This document shows positions 25,647-34,138 of a stretch of 64,000 nt of DNA, one piece after another. The position numbers and the translations under genes were made by a program. Origin of the DNA: Streptomyces sp. NBC_00659 (GTDB lineage: Bacteria; Actinomycetota; Actinomycetes; Streptomycetales; Streptomycetaceae); the NCBI RefSeq assembly GCF_036226925.1, contig NZ_CP109031.1, forward strand, positions 7,192,001 to 7,256,000. Reading direction: 5' to 3'. Each line of letters opens with the position of its first letter. Position 1 is the stretch's first letter. Under the pieces are notes generated by a model that ran no database searches, was not told the origin of the DNA, and saw only the letters and a list, made by a program, of their open reading frames with translations.

Positions 25647-26219
25647 TCAGACGGTGTGCGCGCCCGGCCAGGGCCCCGGTGTGGCGGCCTCTTCCTCCTG
25701 CTCGACCTTGGTGTCGAAGAGCCGGAAGCCGCGGCGCTGGTAGTTGTCCATCGCGTGCTCGCCGTCCTTGCTGCACGTGTGCAGCCAGACGCGCTTCGTA
25801 CCGGCCCGCCCCGGCCGGCGTTCGGCCAGGTCCCAGGCGCGTGCGGTCCCGAACGAGAGGAGGTGGCCCCCGATCCGGCGGCCGCGGAACGCGGGGAGGA
25901 GTCCGAAGTAGGCGATCTCCACGACGCCGTCGTCCTGGGCGTCGAGTTCGACGTAGCCCGCGGGGGTCCCCCGGTCGTAGGCGACCCAGGTCTCCGTGCC
26001 CGGCCGGTCGAGGACCTCCTGCCACTGCGCGTACGTCCACCCGAGCCGGTCCGTCCAGAGGATGTCCCCGCCGACCGAGGCGTACAGGAAGCGGCTGAAC
26101 TCGGGCGAGGGGACCTCGGCGCGGACGATCCGCAGGTCGCCGTCGGGCGCGCTCGCGGGGAGCAGGTCGGCCGGGGCCGTCTGCTCCAGGGACCAGGTGG
26201 TCACATTGATGCTGCTCAT
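25647..26219 (-). CDS. GNAT family N-acetyltransferase
   Basis: 190-residue cytosolic acetyltransferase. The core of the fold is visible: beta strand TETWVAYDRGTPAGYVELD, then VVEIAYFGLLPAFRGRRIGGHLLSF (acetyl-CoA pyrophosphate loop R/Q-x-x-G-x-G/A, here RGRRIGG), and NYQRRGFRLFDTK at the C-terminus. Substrate unknown. ATG 26219 is chosen as the first Met before the domain; an upstream in-frame start at 26294 would add a repeat-encoded stretch. Monocistronic, closed by a strong hairpin. Confidence 0.8.
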   Translation of the reverse strand: MSSINVTTWSLEQTAPADLLPASAPDGDLRIVRAEVPSPEFSRFLYASVGGDILWTDRLGWTYAQWQEVLDRPGTETWVAYDRGTPAGYVELDAQDDGVVEIAYFGLLPAFRGRRIGGHLLSFGTARAWDLAERRPGRAGTKRVWLHTCSKDGEHAMDNYQRRGFRLFDTKVEQEEEAATPGPWPGAHTV

Positions 26220-26260
26220 GACCGCCAGGGAATCACGCGACCGGGCGCCTCTCCAAAGCC

Positions 26261-26371
26261 GTCCAGGGACCGGCGTCCAGGGACCGGCGTCCATCGACCG
26301 GTCCGCTGAGCACGGGGCGCGGGCCCGCTGTCCGAGCGGCCCGTTCCCGGGCGAGCGGCCCGTTCCCGGGC
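26261..26371. repeat. Short tandem duplications upstream of the GNAT gene
   Basis: Two exact tandem duplications: GTCCAGGGACCGGC at 26261 and 26275 (14 bp), and a 19-bp unit beginning GAGCGGCCCGTTCCC at 26334 and 26353. They fill most of the 181-bp gap between GNAT and the secreted-protein gene, and look like replication slippage. Confidence 0.8.
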
Positions 26372-26400
26372 GGCCGGCCCCGCTGTCCGAGCCCGCGCTG

Positions 26401-27741
26401 CTATCCGAGCGAGCCGTCGACCGACGACAGCGGCACCGCGTAGAGCACCCGGTGGCCCGCCGTCCCGGTGAGACTCCACAGCTCGCCGGTCTGCTGCCAG
26501 TAGGAGAGCGACCCGGTGCCGAGGCCCCAGCATGCGTGCGACCGGTCGGCGGTGCACGTGGCCGCCTCGGCGCCCTCTGTGCTCTGACGCCACAGGGACC
26601 CGTGCCCGGAGCGGCTGTCGGACGGCCGCCCGATGTACCACTTGGCCTCGCGGTCGCCCGCGGACCGGTGCGAGAGGGCGCCGGAGATCCCGGATCCCTT
26701 GGTCGTCCAGGCCTCGACCGCGCTCACATGGCCCTGGGCGTCGGCGAGCAGTCCGGTGCGGTACGCGGCGGTGCTGAACGCGTACCGCCACAGGCGGGTG
26801 CGCTCCGGACGGTCGTCCGCGGCCTCCGTCGCGACCAGGCTGTCGGGAGCGGTCGTACGGTCCAGGGAGAGCGAGCCGATACAGGGGACCGCGCGGTCGC
26901 GGGCGCACGAGCCGCCCTCCAGGTCGTACGAGCCGATGGCGGGGAGCACGTACCGGTAGCCGGCGGCCGAATAGCCGTGGCCCACCCGGCCCACGGCGCC
27001 GCTGTCCACGTCGGTCCGCAGCAGCCGGTGCAGGTCGAAGACGAGCAGGCCCTCGCCGTGGTCCGCGGTGACGATCAGCTTGTCCTGGTACCAGACCATG
27101 CCGCCGAGGCCGGCGTGTACCGCCGTGAAGTCCTTGCCGCCGGCCCGTGGGGCGACCAGCAGGACCCAGCGGTAGCGGAGGGCGTCCGGATCGGTCGCGT
27201 CGACGACGGCGATCCGGGCCAGTCCCTCGTCCCGGTCCGGTGCGGCCGCGCGGCCGTCTCGGTGTGTCCAGCCGGCGAGGATCACCCGGTGCGTGCCCCA
27301 GGTGCCGTCGTCTTCGGCGTCACCGGACGTCGTCACGGAACGCGGCTGCCATCCCGAGGTCCGCGCGTCGTCGTCGCCCCAGCAGTAGGCGCGGGTGGCC
27401 GTGGGCTCGACGGGGAGCGCGGCCCGCTCGTCCGCCGAGCAGTCGGCGGTGTTCCGCATCGGGCGGTCGGCGTCGCGCAGGACTCCGTCGACGCCCACGT
27501 TGCCGCCCATGTTCCCGCTGAGCGTGTCGAGCGCGTCCCGGGAGGCGAGGTTCTCGTGCAGGCTCAGCTGCGAGGAGGCGCCGGTGCGGAGCGGGGTGAG
27601 GCCGCCCGGACTGTTGGCGCCGGTGGCCTGCGAGGTGCTGATCAGGGTGGCGGCCGCGGTGAGGGCGAGCGCGGTTCCGGTGAGCGTGGCGCGCAGCGCC
27701 TGTCCTCTTCGTCGACGACGGTGTCTGCCGCGCTGCTTCAT
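26401..27741 (-). CDS. Secreted protein of unknown function
   Basis: 446 residues: very basic N-region (KQRGRHRRRRRGQ), hydrophobic stretch to ATLISTSQATGA, so exported by Sec or Tat. The mature part has six Cys and repeated short beta-like segments (VILAGWTHRDG, RYRWVLLVAPRAGG, GGMVWYQDKLIVTADHGEGLLVFDL, RVLYAVPLSSVDG) suggestive of a beta-propeller. No enzyme motif is recognised. GGAGG lies 5 nt before the ATG at 27741. The GAF regulator gene is upstream in the same direction, 160 bp away. Confidence 0.7.
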   Translation of the reverse strand: MKQRGRHRRRRRGQALRATLTGTALALTAAATLISTSQATGANSPGGLTPLRTGASSQLSLHENLASRDALDTLSGNMGGNVGVDGVLRDADRPMRNTADCSADERAALPVEPTATRAYCWGDDDARTSGWQPRSVTTSGDAEDDGTWGTHRVILAGWTHRDGRAAAPDRDEGLARIAVVDATDPDALRYRWVLLVAPRAGGKDFTAVHAGLGGMVWYQDKLIVTADHGEGLLVFDLHRLLRTDVDSGAVGRVGHGYSAAGYRYVLPAIGSYDLEGGSCARDRAVPCIGSLSLDRTTAPDSLVATEAADDRPERTRLWRYAFSTAAYRTGLLADAQGHVSAVEAWTTKGSGISGALSHRSAGDREAKWYIGRPSDSRSGHGSLWRQSTEGAEAATCTADRSHACWGLGTGSLSYWQQTGELWSLTGTAGHRVLYAVPLSSVDGSLG

Positions 27742-27901
27742 GCGTCCTCCCGGATAGGCCAACTGCCTCCCCCGCCGAGGGCGTTGACGGAGAGACGGGT
27801 GGGGTGGCCTGTGGAGTGGATGCTACGGCAGAGACCCCCCGGCCAGGTCGAAGACCGCGGAAGACGCCCCCGAAATACGCCCGCTTCACCCCTTCTCGCC
27901 T

Positions 27902-29197
27902 TCACGAGGGGTCCGGTCCGGCCGTCGCGCGTGCTCCGAGCACCGCGGGCGCGGTCGAGTGCGGCAGCAGGTCCCGGGGGTCGTCCGGCAGCAGGACCTC
28001 GACCTCCACCTCCTCGCGGAAGCGGTACGGACGGTGGTCGAGGAGCCCGATGAGCCGGCGGCGTACGCGGGAGAGTTCGGCGCGGACCGTGACCGTGCGG
28101 GTGGGGTCGCCGAAGAGGTCGACCGCGAGCTGCGCGGCGCTGCGTCCCTGCCGGTGCACGGCGAGGACGTAGAGCAGTTCGGCGTGCCGCGGGCTCAGGT
28201 CCTGGGCCCAACTGCCCGCCGTGCCCGAGACGGTGATGTGCGGGCGCCGGGGTTCGCCGAGGTCGAGGACCACCCGCCCGGCGCTTCCCAGGTCGTCGGC
28301 GCCGGTGACGCGCAGCAGCCAGCCGCCGGGCATCGGTTCGGCGACACACGTTCCGAGGGAGGGCAGCCAGGTGCGGCCCGCGCCGAAGGAGTCGGGCAGC
28401 GGGACCCGGTCCACGGGCGGCATTCCGGTGACGGCGGCGAGCCAGCCGTGGGAGTCCACCACGAGCGCCGGACCGTCCAGCCGGCACAGCAGGGGCGCGG
28501 CCACCGCGCGCAGCCGCTCGATGGCCGTCAGATGCGCGGTGCGCAGTTCGCTTTCGGCCAGTCTGGACACCGTGTCGACCAGAGCGAGGGTGGCGGGATG
28601 AAAGGTGCTGTCCGGGCCGCTCACGTCGATGATCCCGAGCAGCCGTCCGTCGCGCGGGTCGTGGACGGGGGCGGCGGCGCACGTCCAGTCGTGCAGGGTG
28701 CGCACGAAGTGCTCGGCGGAGTGCACCTGGACGGGGGCGTCCGCCGACAGGGCGGTTCCGATGGCGTTGGTGCCGGTGGTGTCCTCGCTCCAGGCGGCGC
28801 CTTCCTCCAGGCAGATGCCGTCGGCGCGGCGCAGTACGCCCGGGTTCCCCTCGCGCCACAGCACCCGGCCCTCGGGGTCGGTGACCACCATGATCTGGAG
28901 GGAGGCGTCGGCGACCGTCCCGAGGCCGCCGTGAAGGGTCGGCATCACATCGGCGAGCGCGGTGGAGGTCCGCCGGTGTTCGAGTTCGTCGGAATGGAGA
29001 AGGGTGCTGTCCGTTCCTTGTTCGGGATTGATGCCAAAACGTTTCGCTCTTTGCCAGGACCGGCCGATCACCGGACGCGGGGCGAACACGCCGGGCTCGC
29101 CCTTGACCGACGCGGCCCACGTCTGCCGGCGGTGCTCCGCAGCCTCGGACGCGTCGGACGGTGCGAACCGGGCTGGGTTGAACGATGTGGTCTTCAC
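27902..29197 (-). CDS. GAF-domain transcriptional regulator (AcoR/DhaR-like sensor without AAA domain)
   Basis: 431 residues. The N-terminal half (RPVIGRSWQRAKRFGI to RLAESELR) matches the sensor part of AcoR/DhaR-type activators, including a GAF domain with GICLEEGAAWSEDTTGTNAIGTAL and LHDWTCAAAPVHDPRDGRLLGIIDVSG. The C-terminal ~90 residues (LSPRHAELLYVLAVHRQGRSAAQLAVDLFGD) look like a winged-helix output domain. No sigma54-interacting AAA domain is present, as usual in Streptomyces. GTG 29197 has GGGAG 6 nt upstream. It may control the secreted-protein gene downstream or the acyl-CoA dehydrogenase gene behind it; target unknown. Confidence 0.8.
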   Translation of the reverse strand: MKTTSFNPARFAPSDASEAAEHRRQTWAASVKGEPGVFAPRPVIGRSWQRAKRFGINPEQGTDSTLLHSDELEHRRTSTALADVMPTLHGGLGTVADASLQIMVVTDPEGRVLWREGNPGVLRRADGICLEEGAAWSEDTTGTNAIGTALSADAPVQVHSAEHFVRTLHDWTCAAAPVHDPRDGRLLGIIDVSGPDSTFHPATLALVDTVSRLAESELRTAHLTAIERLRAVAAPLLCRLDGPALVVDSHGWLAAVTGMPPVDRVPLPDSFGAGRTWLPSLGTCVAEPMPGGWLLRVTGADDLGSAGRVVLDLGEPRRPHITVSGTAGSWAQDLSPRHAELLYVLAVHRQGRSAAQLAVDLFGDPTRTVTVRAELSRVRRRLIGLLDHRPYRFREEVEVEVLLPDDPRDLLPHSTAPAVLGARATAGPDPS

Positions 29198-29310
29198 AGA
29201 GCACTCCCGAAACCAGGACCTCGTACGGGCCGCGTCACCGCCGTCATCCCACATCGTGCCTGCTCTCGGCCGCGTCCGCCGGGCCTTCCCACAAGGTGCA
29301 CAAAGGAATG

Positions 29311-29338
29311 CAACGGTCTGCAACTCTCGCCAACGGTC
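29311..29338. promoter_or_regulatory. Two CAACGGTC repeats upstream of the GAF regulator
   Basis: Exact CAACGGTC at 29311-29318 and 29331-29338, 20 bp apart, i.e. on the same DNA face. They lie 114 bp before the regulator start. Candidate autoregulatory sites. Confidence 0.35.
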
Positions 29339-29405
29339 ACAAGGTTCCTTGAAACTGACAGCGATGCCGCCCGTGCGGTGTCCGAGCTCCTGAACGGGGC
29401 GAGCG

Positions 29406-29443
29406 GCGGGGGTGGTGCCGTGTCGGCGCAGCACCACCCCCGC
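29406..29443 (-). terminator. Terminator after the AidB-like gene
   Basis: Perfect 13-bp arms GCGGGGGTGGTGC / GCACCACCCCCGC around a 12-nt loop, 14 nt past the stop codon of the acyl-CoA dehydrogenase gene. Confidence 0.8.
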
Positions 29444-29456
29444 GTCAGCGCTCTCC

Positions 29457-31091
29457 TCAGGCCACCGGCCGGGCCCGCTCCACCACCGTGGCCAGATCCA
29501 GACTGTGCGGCAGCGTGCCGAACCCCGTGCCCCAGTCACCGCCCAGACGCGAGGCGCAGAACGCGTCGGCGACCTCCGGGGGCGCGTACCGGACGAGCAG
29601 CGACCCCTGGAGCACCAGCGCGATCCGCTCGACCAGCCGGCGGGCACGGGCCTCGATGCCGTCCAGGTCGGCGAGTTCCGTCAGCAGGTTCTTGATGGCC
29701 CCGTCCAGCCGGTGGTCGGCGCCGCGGGCCCGGCCCACCTCCCGCAGATACGCGTCCAGAGCCCCCGGCTCCCGCTGCAGAGCGCGCAGGACGTCCAGCG
29801 CCTGCACATTGCCCGCGCCCTCCCAGATGGAGTTGAGCGGCGACTCCCGCAACAGCCGCGGCATTCCGGACTCCTCGACGTAGCCGTTGCCGCCCAGACA
29901 CTCCAGCGCCTCCACCGCGACCGGCGTACACCGCTTGGTCACCCAGTACTTGGCGGCCGGCACCGCGAGCCGCAGGAACGCCCGCTCCTGCTCGCTCCCG
30001 TCGTCGTACGCCGCCGCGAGCCGCATCGCCAGGGTCGTCGCCGCCTCCGACTCCAGCGCCAGATCGGCGAGGACGTTGCGCATCAGCGGCTTGTCGAGAA
30101 GCCGGCCGCCGAACGCCTCGCGGTAGGTGCAGTGATGGATCGCCTGCGCGACCGCCTGCCGCATCAGCGACGCCGAGCCGAGCACACAGTCCAGCCGGGT
30201 CGCCGCGACCATCCCGATGATGGTGCGCACCCCGCGCCCCTCCTCGCCCACCCGGCGCGCCCACGTCCCGTCGAACTCGACCTCGCTCGACGCGTTGGAC
30301 CGGTTGCCGAGCTTGTCCTTGAGCCGCTGGATACGGAAGACGTTCCGGGTGCCGTCCTCCAGGACGCGCGGCACCAGGAAGCAGGTCAGCCCGCCCGGAG
30401 CCTGCGCCAGCACCAGGAAGCCGTCCGACATCGGCGCCGAACAGAACCACTTGTGCCCGGTCAGCGCGTACGTCCCGTCCTCGGCGAGCGGCCGGGCCTC
30501 GGTCGTGTTGGCGCGTACGTCGCTGCCGCCCTGCTTCTCGGTCATGCCCATACCGAAGAGCACGCCGGCCTTCCGAGCGGCGGGCCGCAGCTCCTGGTCG
30601 TAGACGGTGGCCGTCAGCCGCGGCTCCCACTCGGCGGCGAGCGCCGGGTCGGTGCGCAGCGCGGGCACCGCCGCGTGGGTCATCGACAGCGGACAGCCGT
30701 TGCCCGCCTCGGCCTGCGTCCAGACCACGAAGCCCGCCGCGCGCCTGACGTGTCCGCCGGGGCGGGTCCAGGCCGACGTCAGCCCCGCCGACACGCCCTT
30801 GCCGAGGAGGCGGTGCCAGGACGGGTGGAAGTCGACCTCGTCGATCCGGTTGCCGTAGCGGTCGTGGGTGCGCAGCTTCGGCGGATTCTCGTTGGCCAGC
30901 GCACCCCACTCCTGGACCTGGGCGGAACCGGTCGTCCGGCCGAGTGCCGACAGTTCCTCGCGCGCCTCCGGCAGAAGCTCTGGATCGAGATGCCGGTCGA
31001 CCGCCTCGCCGAGGGCTCGGTCGGCGGTGAAAACGTCATATCCCACCAGGGGGGGAGCCTGGTTGGTCACGGTGTGGGTGCTGGCTGCCAT
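29457..31091 (-). CDS. AidB-like acyl-CoA dehydrogenase
   Basis: 544-residue FAD flavoprotein of the AidB/isovaleryl-CoA dehydrogenase group. Markers: GGHVRRAAGFVVWTQAEAGNGCPLSMTHAA, GMGMTEKQGGSDV, WFCSAPMSDGFLVLA, ALECLGGNGYVEESGMPRLLRESPLNSIWEGAGNV. E. coli AidB is linked to protection from alkylation damage; others are true dehydrogenases, and sequence does not decide. The ATG at 31091 starts MAASTHTVTNQAPPLVGYDV, typical of Streptomyces members. An IS200/IS605 element begins almost immediately upstream, and no normally spaced ribosome site remains (AGGGG abuts the ATG), so expression may be altered. Confidence 0.85.
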   Translation of the reverse strand: MAASTHTVTNQAPPLVGYDVFTADRALGEAVDRHLDPELLPEAREELSALGRTTGSAQVQEWGALANENPPKLRTHDRYGNRIDEVDFHPSWHRLLGKGVSAGLTSAWTRPGGHVRRAAGFVVWTQAEAGNGCPLSMTHAAVPALRTDPALAAEWEPRLTATVYDQELRPAARKAGVLFGMGMTEKQGGSDVRANTTEARPLAEDGTYALTGHKWFCSAPMSDGFLVLAQAPGGLTCFLVPRVLEDGTRNVFRIQRLKDKLGNRSNASSEVEFDGTWARRVGEEGRGVRTIIGMVAATRLDCVLGSASLMRQAVAQAIHHCTYREAFGGRLLDKPLMRNVLADLALESEAATTLAMRLAAAYDDGSEQERAFLRLAVPAAKYWVTKRCTPVAVEALECLGGNGYVEESGMPRLLRESPLNSIWEGAGNVQALDVLRALQREPGALDAYLREVGRARGADHRLDGAIKNLLTELADLDGIEARARRLVERIALVLQGSLLVRYAPPEVADAFCASRLGGDWGTGFGTLPHSLDLATVVERARPVA

Positions 31092-31109
31092 CCCCTGATT
31101 TTCGCAGGG

Positions 31110-31137
31110 ATTCCCGGCCTTCAGGCCAGGCGGGAAT
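31110..31137. repeat. Left-end hairpin of the IS200/IS605 element
   Basis: ATTCCCG/CGGGAAT outer stem and GCCT/AGGC inner stem with a 4-nt bulge, the imperfect hairpin form that TnpA recognises. It overlaps the tnpA stop codon. Confidence 0.65.
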
Positions 31138-31588
31138 ACGATCCTCGGCCCGGAGGCGCGGAGCGCCAGGAGTTCTCTGCGCTGCGGGGTGACGATCGGA
31201 CCGGCCGCTTCTGGTTCTCGATGTGGTCCCGGACGATGGCCGACGGTGCGCCGCCGCGGGATCCCGCGAAGTACGACGGGGACCAGAACGCCGTCCGGGT
31301 GTCGGTCCGGTTGATCTGGCCGGTGTACTCCGCCCGCAGGTGTCGGGAGCTGACGCCCTTGGGGGAGTTGACGAGCTTGGGCAGGGCGTTTTCGGCGAGT
31401 GGTGCACGAGCAGGTGGACGTGATCGCCTTCACCATCGAACTCGTGCAGCCTGGCGTCGAAGCTCTCGCACACGTCCCGCATGATCGCCTCGCAGCGCCT
31501 CAGCATCTCACCGTCGAAGATCTCACGCCGGTACTTCGTCACGAACGCCAAGTGGGTGTGAAGGTGGTGGATTGCGTCATTTCCTCAT
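31121..31588 (-). pseudogene. tnpA: tnpA, IS200-type Y1 HUH transposase, frameshifted and missing its catalytic Tyr
   Basis: The N-terminal part is readable as HLAFVTKYRREIFDGEML to GEGDHVHLLVHHSPK and includes the HUH motif HVH. Near 31390 the frame shifts by one lost base; the continuation in the next frame is ALPKLVNSPKGVSSRHLRAE, then FWSPSYFAGSRGGAPSAIV and DHIENQ, ending at TGA 31121. At the nucleophile position the family has Y in YxxxQ; here it is His (HIENQ). There is no in-frame ATG either: ATG 31588 is followed by TGA unless one base is skipped. The gene is therefore inactive, and the element cannot move by itself. Confidence 0.85.
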
Positions 31589-31672
31589 TTCATATGAGGA
31601 TCTGGTTCTCAATGGAGTGAAATACGCCAAGATAGTGGAATCGAGCGAACTTGACCGAAGGGGGTGGGCTGG

Positions 31673-32887
31673 ATGATCCGTGCGTACAAATTCCTCTTGC
31701 GGCCCACCGTCCGCCAGGGTCAGGCGCTGGGCGAGATGCTGCGGGACCACTGCTCCCTCTACAACGGGGCCTTGCAGGAACGCCGCGACGCTTACCGGCA
31801 CGTGTCGAAGACCATCGTCAAGTACGGGGTGCAGTCCGCGCAGCTCAAGGAGATCCGGGCGTTCGACCCGGAGCGTCAGGGCCGCTGGTCCTTCAGCTCG
31901 CAGCAGGCCACTCTGCGCCGCCTGGACAAGGCGATGCAGGCGTTCTTCCGCCGCGTCAAATCAGGCGGCACCCCGGGCTACCCTCGCTTTCGTGGGGTGA
32001 ACTGGTTCGACACGGTGGAGTTCCCGAAGGACGGGGACGGCTGCCGCTGGGACTCCACGCCTCACGACCCGGTCACCCGCGTCCGCCTCCAGGGCGTCGG
32101 CCACGTCAAGGTCAACCAGCACCGACCGGTGGCCGGCAGGGTCAAGACGGTGTCGGTCAAGCGCGAGGGCCGTAGGTGGTTCGTCGTGCTTACCGCTGAA
32201 CAGGAACGGCCGCAGCCGCTGCTCGCGACCGGCAGTGTGGCCGGGATCGACCTGGGCATCGCGAACTTCCTCGCCGACTCGAACGGCGCCTTCGTGCCCA
32301 ACCCGCGCCACGGCCGCCGTGCAACTGCGAAACTCCAGGCGGCGCAGCAGGCCCTGTCCAGGTTCCCCCGCTGTAAGGCCAAGGACCGCACCGCCAATCA
32401 CCAGCGGGCCGTGGAGAAGGTCGCCCACCTGAACGGCAAGGTCCGGCGTCGGCGGCTGGATCACGCGCACAAGACCGCGCTCGACCTGGTCCGCGCACAC
32501 GATTTTATCGCGCACGAAGACCTCAAGATCCGCAACATGAGCAGGGCCCCCGCACCGAAACCCGACCCCGATCAGGTAGGCGTGTTCCTGCCGAACGGGG
32601 CCACCGCGAAGGCCGGGCTCAACCGCAGCATCACTGACGCCGGATGGGGGGTGTTCCTGACGATCCTGCACGCCAAGGCTGAAAGCGCCGGACGGGAAGT
32701 GATCGCCGTGGACCCCCGCAACACCTCCCGCACCTGCCCCCACTGCGGGCACACCGCCGAGGAGAACCGGCCCACCCAGGAAAGATTCTGCTGCCTCTTG
32801 TGCGGCCACACCGCGCACGCCGACACAGTCGGGGCAGTCAACGTTCTACGGGCCGGGCTGGTCCATCGCCACGCCGACCTGGTGTAA
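31673..32887 (+). CDS. tnpB: TnpB RNA-guided nuclease of IS605 element
   Basis: 404 residues. N-terminal helix-turn-helix and WED-like part (MIRAYKFLLRPTVRQGQALG), then a RuvC fold with all three acidic residues: GIDLGIANF (Asp193), AHEDLKI (Glu282), HADTVGAVN (Asp384). The zinc ribbon has CPHC (355-358) and CLLC (374-377). TnpB is a transposon-encoded nuclease guided by an RNA made from the right end of the element, related to the ancestor of Cas12. Preferred start ATG 31673 with AAGGGGG upstream; GTG 31664 is an alternative. The gene looks intact although its partner tnpA is dead. Confidence 0.9.
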   Translation: MIRAYKFLLRPTVRQGQALGEMLRDHCSLYNGALQERRDAYRHVSKTIVKYGVQSAQLKEIRAFDPERQGRWSFSSQQATLRRLDKAMQAFFRRVKSGGTPGYPRFRGVNWFDTVEFPKDGDGCRWDSTPHDPVTRVRLQGVGHVKVNQHRPVAGRVKTVSVKREGRRWFVVLTAEQERPQPLLATGSVAGIDLGIANFLADSNGAFVPNPRHGRRATAKLQAAQQALSRFPRCKAKDRTANHQRAVEKVAHLNGKVRRRRLDHAHKTALDLVRAHDFIAHEDLKIRNMSRAPAPKPDPDQVGVFLPNGATAKAGLNRSITDAGWGVFLTILHAKAESAGREVIAVDPRNTSRTCPHCGHTAEENRPTQERFCCLLCGHTAHADTVGAVNVLRAGLVHRHADLV

Positions 32888-32925
32888 CGAGAAGCCCCCC
32901 GGCTTTAACCGGGGGAGGAGTCACA
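32800..32925 (+). ncRNA. Probable omega RNA (reRNA) region at the right end of the element
   Basis: In this family the guide scaffold RNA overlaps the 3' end of tnpB and ends at the right terminus. The terminal hairpin CCCCCGG-N6-CCGGGGG (32896-32915) fits. The guide would then come from host DNA starting about 32925 (ACCGCTACCGTAAGG). The 5' boundary is a guess. Confidence 0.35.
32896..32915. repeat. Right-end hairpin of the IS200/IS605 element
   Basis: CCCCCGG (32896-32902) pairs with CCGGGGG (32909-32915) around CTTTAA, 8 nt after the tnpB stop. Confidence 0.75.
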
Positions 32926-32929
32926 CCGC

Positions 32930-32935
32930 TACCGT
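32930..32935 (+). promoter_or_regulatory. -10 box of a leaderless-type promoter (YihY-type gene)
   Basis: TACCGT, 6 nt before the GTG at 32942. Any -35 region would fall inside the right end of the IS element. Confidence 0.5.
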
Positions 32936-32941
32936 AAGGAC

Positions 32942-34111
32942 GTGCACCAGGCAAAAGAAACCTCCGAACGGCCTCGCCCCGGCCGCTTTCACCGCGCTCG
33001 CGTGCTCTACCGGAACGTCTCCAAGCGCAGGACCGCCTGGCTGCTGATCAAGGACACCGTCAACTCGTGCATGGAGTACCGGATCCTGGGGCTGGCGGCC
33101 GAGGCCGCCTTCTTCACGCTCCTGTCCGTGCCGCCGCTGTTGCTGAGCATGATCGGGCTGCTCGGATACGTGGACGCCTGGACGGGCGCCGACACCATCG
33201 CCAGCCTGGAGTCCAACATCCTGGACGCGTCCCGCACGGTGCTGACGCAGAAGGGCGTGCACCAGATCGCGGAGCCGATCCTGCACGACGTCATGAAGGG
33301 CGGCCGGCCCGACATCATCTCCCTCGGCTTCCTGTTCGCCCTGTGGTCGGGCTCGCGCGCGGTCAACGTCTTCGTCGACACCATCACCGTGATGTACGGG
33401 CTCGACGGCACCCGGGGCATCGTGAAGACCCGGGTGATGTCCTTCCTGCTGTTCATCGTGGCCCTGCTGATCGGCTCCGTCCTGCTCCCGCTGATGGTGG
33501 CGGGCCCGGACGCCGTGGTGAGCATCGTGCCGTGGTCGACGACCGTCGTGCAGATCCTCTACTGGCCGGTCGTCATCGTCCTGTCGGTCGCCTTCCTGAC
33601 GACGCTGTACCACGTGTCAGTCCCCGTCCGTTCACCCTGGGTGGAGGACGTGCCGGGTGCACTGGTCGCCCTCGCCATGTGGGTCCTCGGCAGCTTCCTG
33701 CTGCGCATCTACCTGACCAACACCATCGAGGGCCCCACCATCTACGGCTCGCTCGCCGCCCCGGTGGCCGTCCTGCTGTGGATCGGCGTCGCCGCCTTCG
33801 CCGTCCTGGTCGGCGCGGCCGTCAACGCCGCCATCGACCGGGTCTGGCCGGCCGCCGCCACCGCCGCGGCCCGCGCCGCCAACGAACGGATGCGCGAGGT
33901 CCAGGCCGCCGAGTACGTGGCCCGCGCCGCCGCACACCGCTCCTACGACGCCGACCCCGACGACCCCGACATGCCCTCCGAGTTCCCGGAACGCTGGTCG
34001 CGCTTCCTGCCCCCGGAGGACGTGACGTCCCGCCTGCGCACCCACGCCAAGAACACCCACCACACCCACCGCGCCCCGAAGAACGGCACGGAGCACCCTC
34101 CGGGGGAGTGA
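32942..34111 (+). CDS. YihY/BrkB-family inner-membrane protein
   Basis: 389-residue membrane protein with about six helices, from AAEAAFFTLLSVPPLLLSMIGLLGYV through ISLGFLFALWSGSRAVNVFVDTI, MSFLLFIVALLIGSVLLPLMV, ILYWPVVIVLSVAFLTTLYH and AAPVAVLLWIGVAAFAVLVGAAVNA. The family (once called ribonuclease BN in error) has no settled function; transport is suspected. The cytosolic C-terminal ~90 residues are charged and His-rich at the end (KNTHHTHRAPKNG). The GTG start at 32942 has a TACCGT box 6 nt upstream and only an abutting AAGGA, so a leaderless transcript is likely. Confidence 0.85.
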   Translation: MHQAKETSERPRPGRFHRARVLYRNVSKRRTAWLLIKDTVNSCMEYRILGLAAEAAFFTLLSVPPLLLSMIGLLGYVDAWTGADTIASLESNILDASRTVLTQKGVHQIAEPILHDVMKGGRPDIISLGFLFALWSGSRAVNVFVDTITVMYGLDGTRGIVKTRVMSFLLFIVALLIGSVLLPLMVAGPDAVVSIVPWSTTVVQILYWPVVIVLSVAFLTTLYHVSVPVRSPWVEDVPGALVALAMWVLGSFLLRIYLTNTIEGPTIYGSLAAPVAVLLWIGVAAFAVLVGAAVNAAIDRVWPAAATAAARAANERMREVQAAEYVARAAAHRSYDADPDDPDMPSEFPERWSRFLPPEDVTSRLRTHAKNTHHTHRAPKNGTEHPPGE

Positions 34112-34138
34112 GTCGGGAGTGAGTCCTGGCAGGGACCG

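Larger units (their letters stand above)
31098..32925 (+). mobile_element. IS200/IS605-family element: dead tnpA, intact tnpB
   Basis: About 1.8 kb with divergent tnpA (minus, broken) and tnpB (plus, intact), and a subterminal hairpin at each end (31110-31137 and 32896-32915). There are no terminal inverted repeats or target duplication, as expected for this single-strand transposition family. The exact ends are inferred: left between the AidB-like start codon and the left hairpin, right near GTCAC at 32920-32924. It sits between the start of the AidB-like gene and the promoter of the YihY-type gene. Confidence 0.8.

Noticed and set aside
31577..31801. Minus-strand frame across the divergent tnpA/tnpB region
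   Set aside because: It crosses the tnpB start and has no transposase signature; the tnpA remnant is in a different frame.
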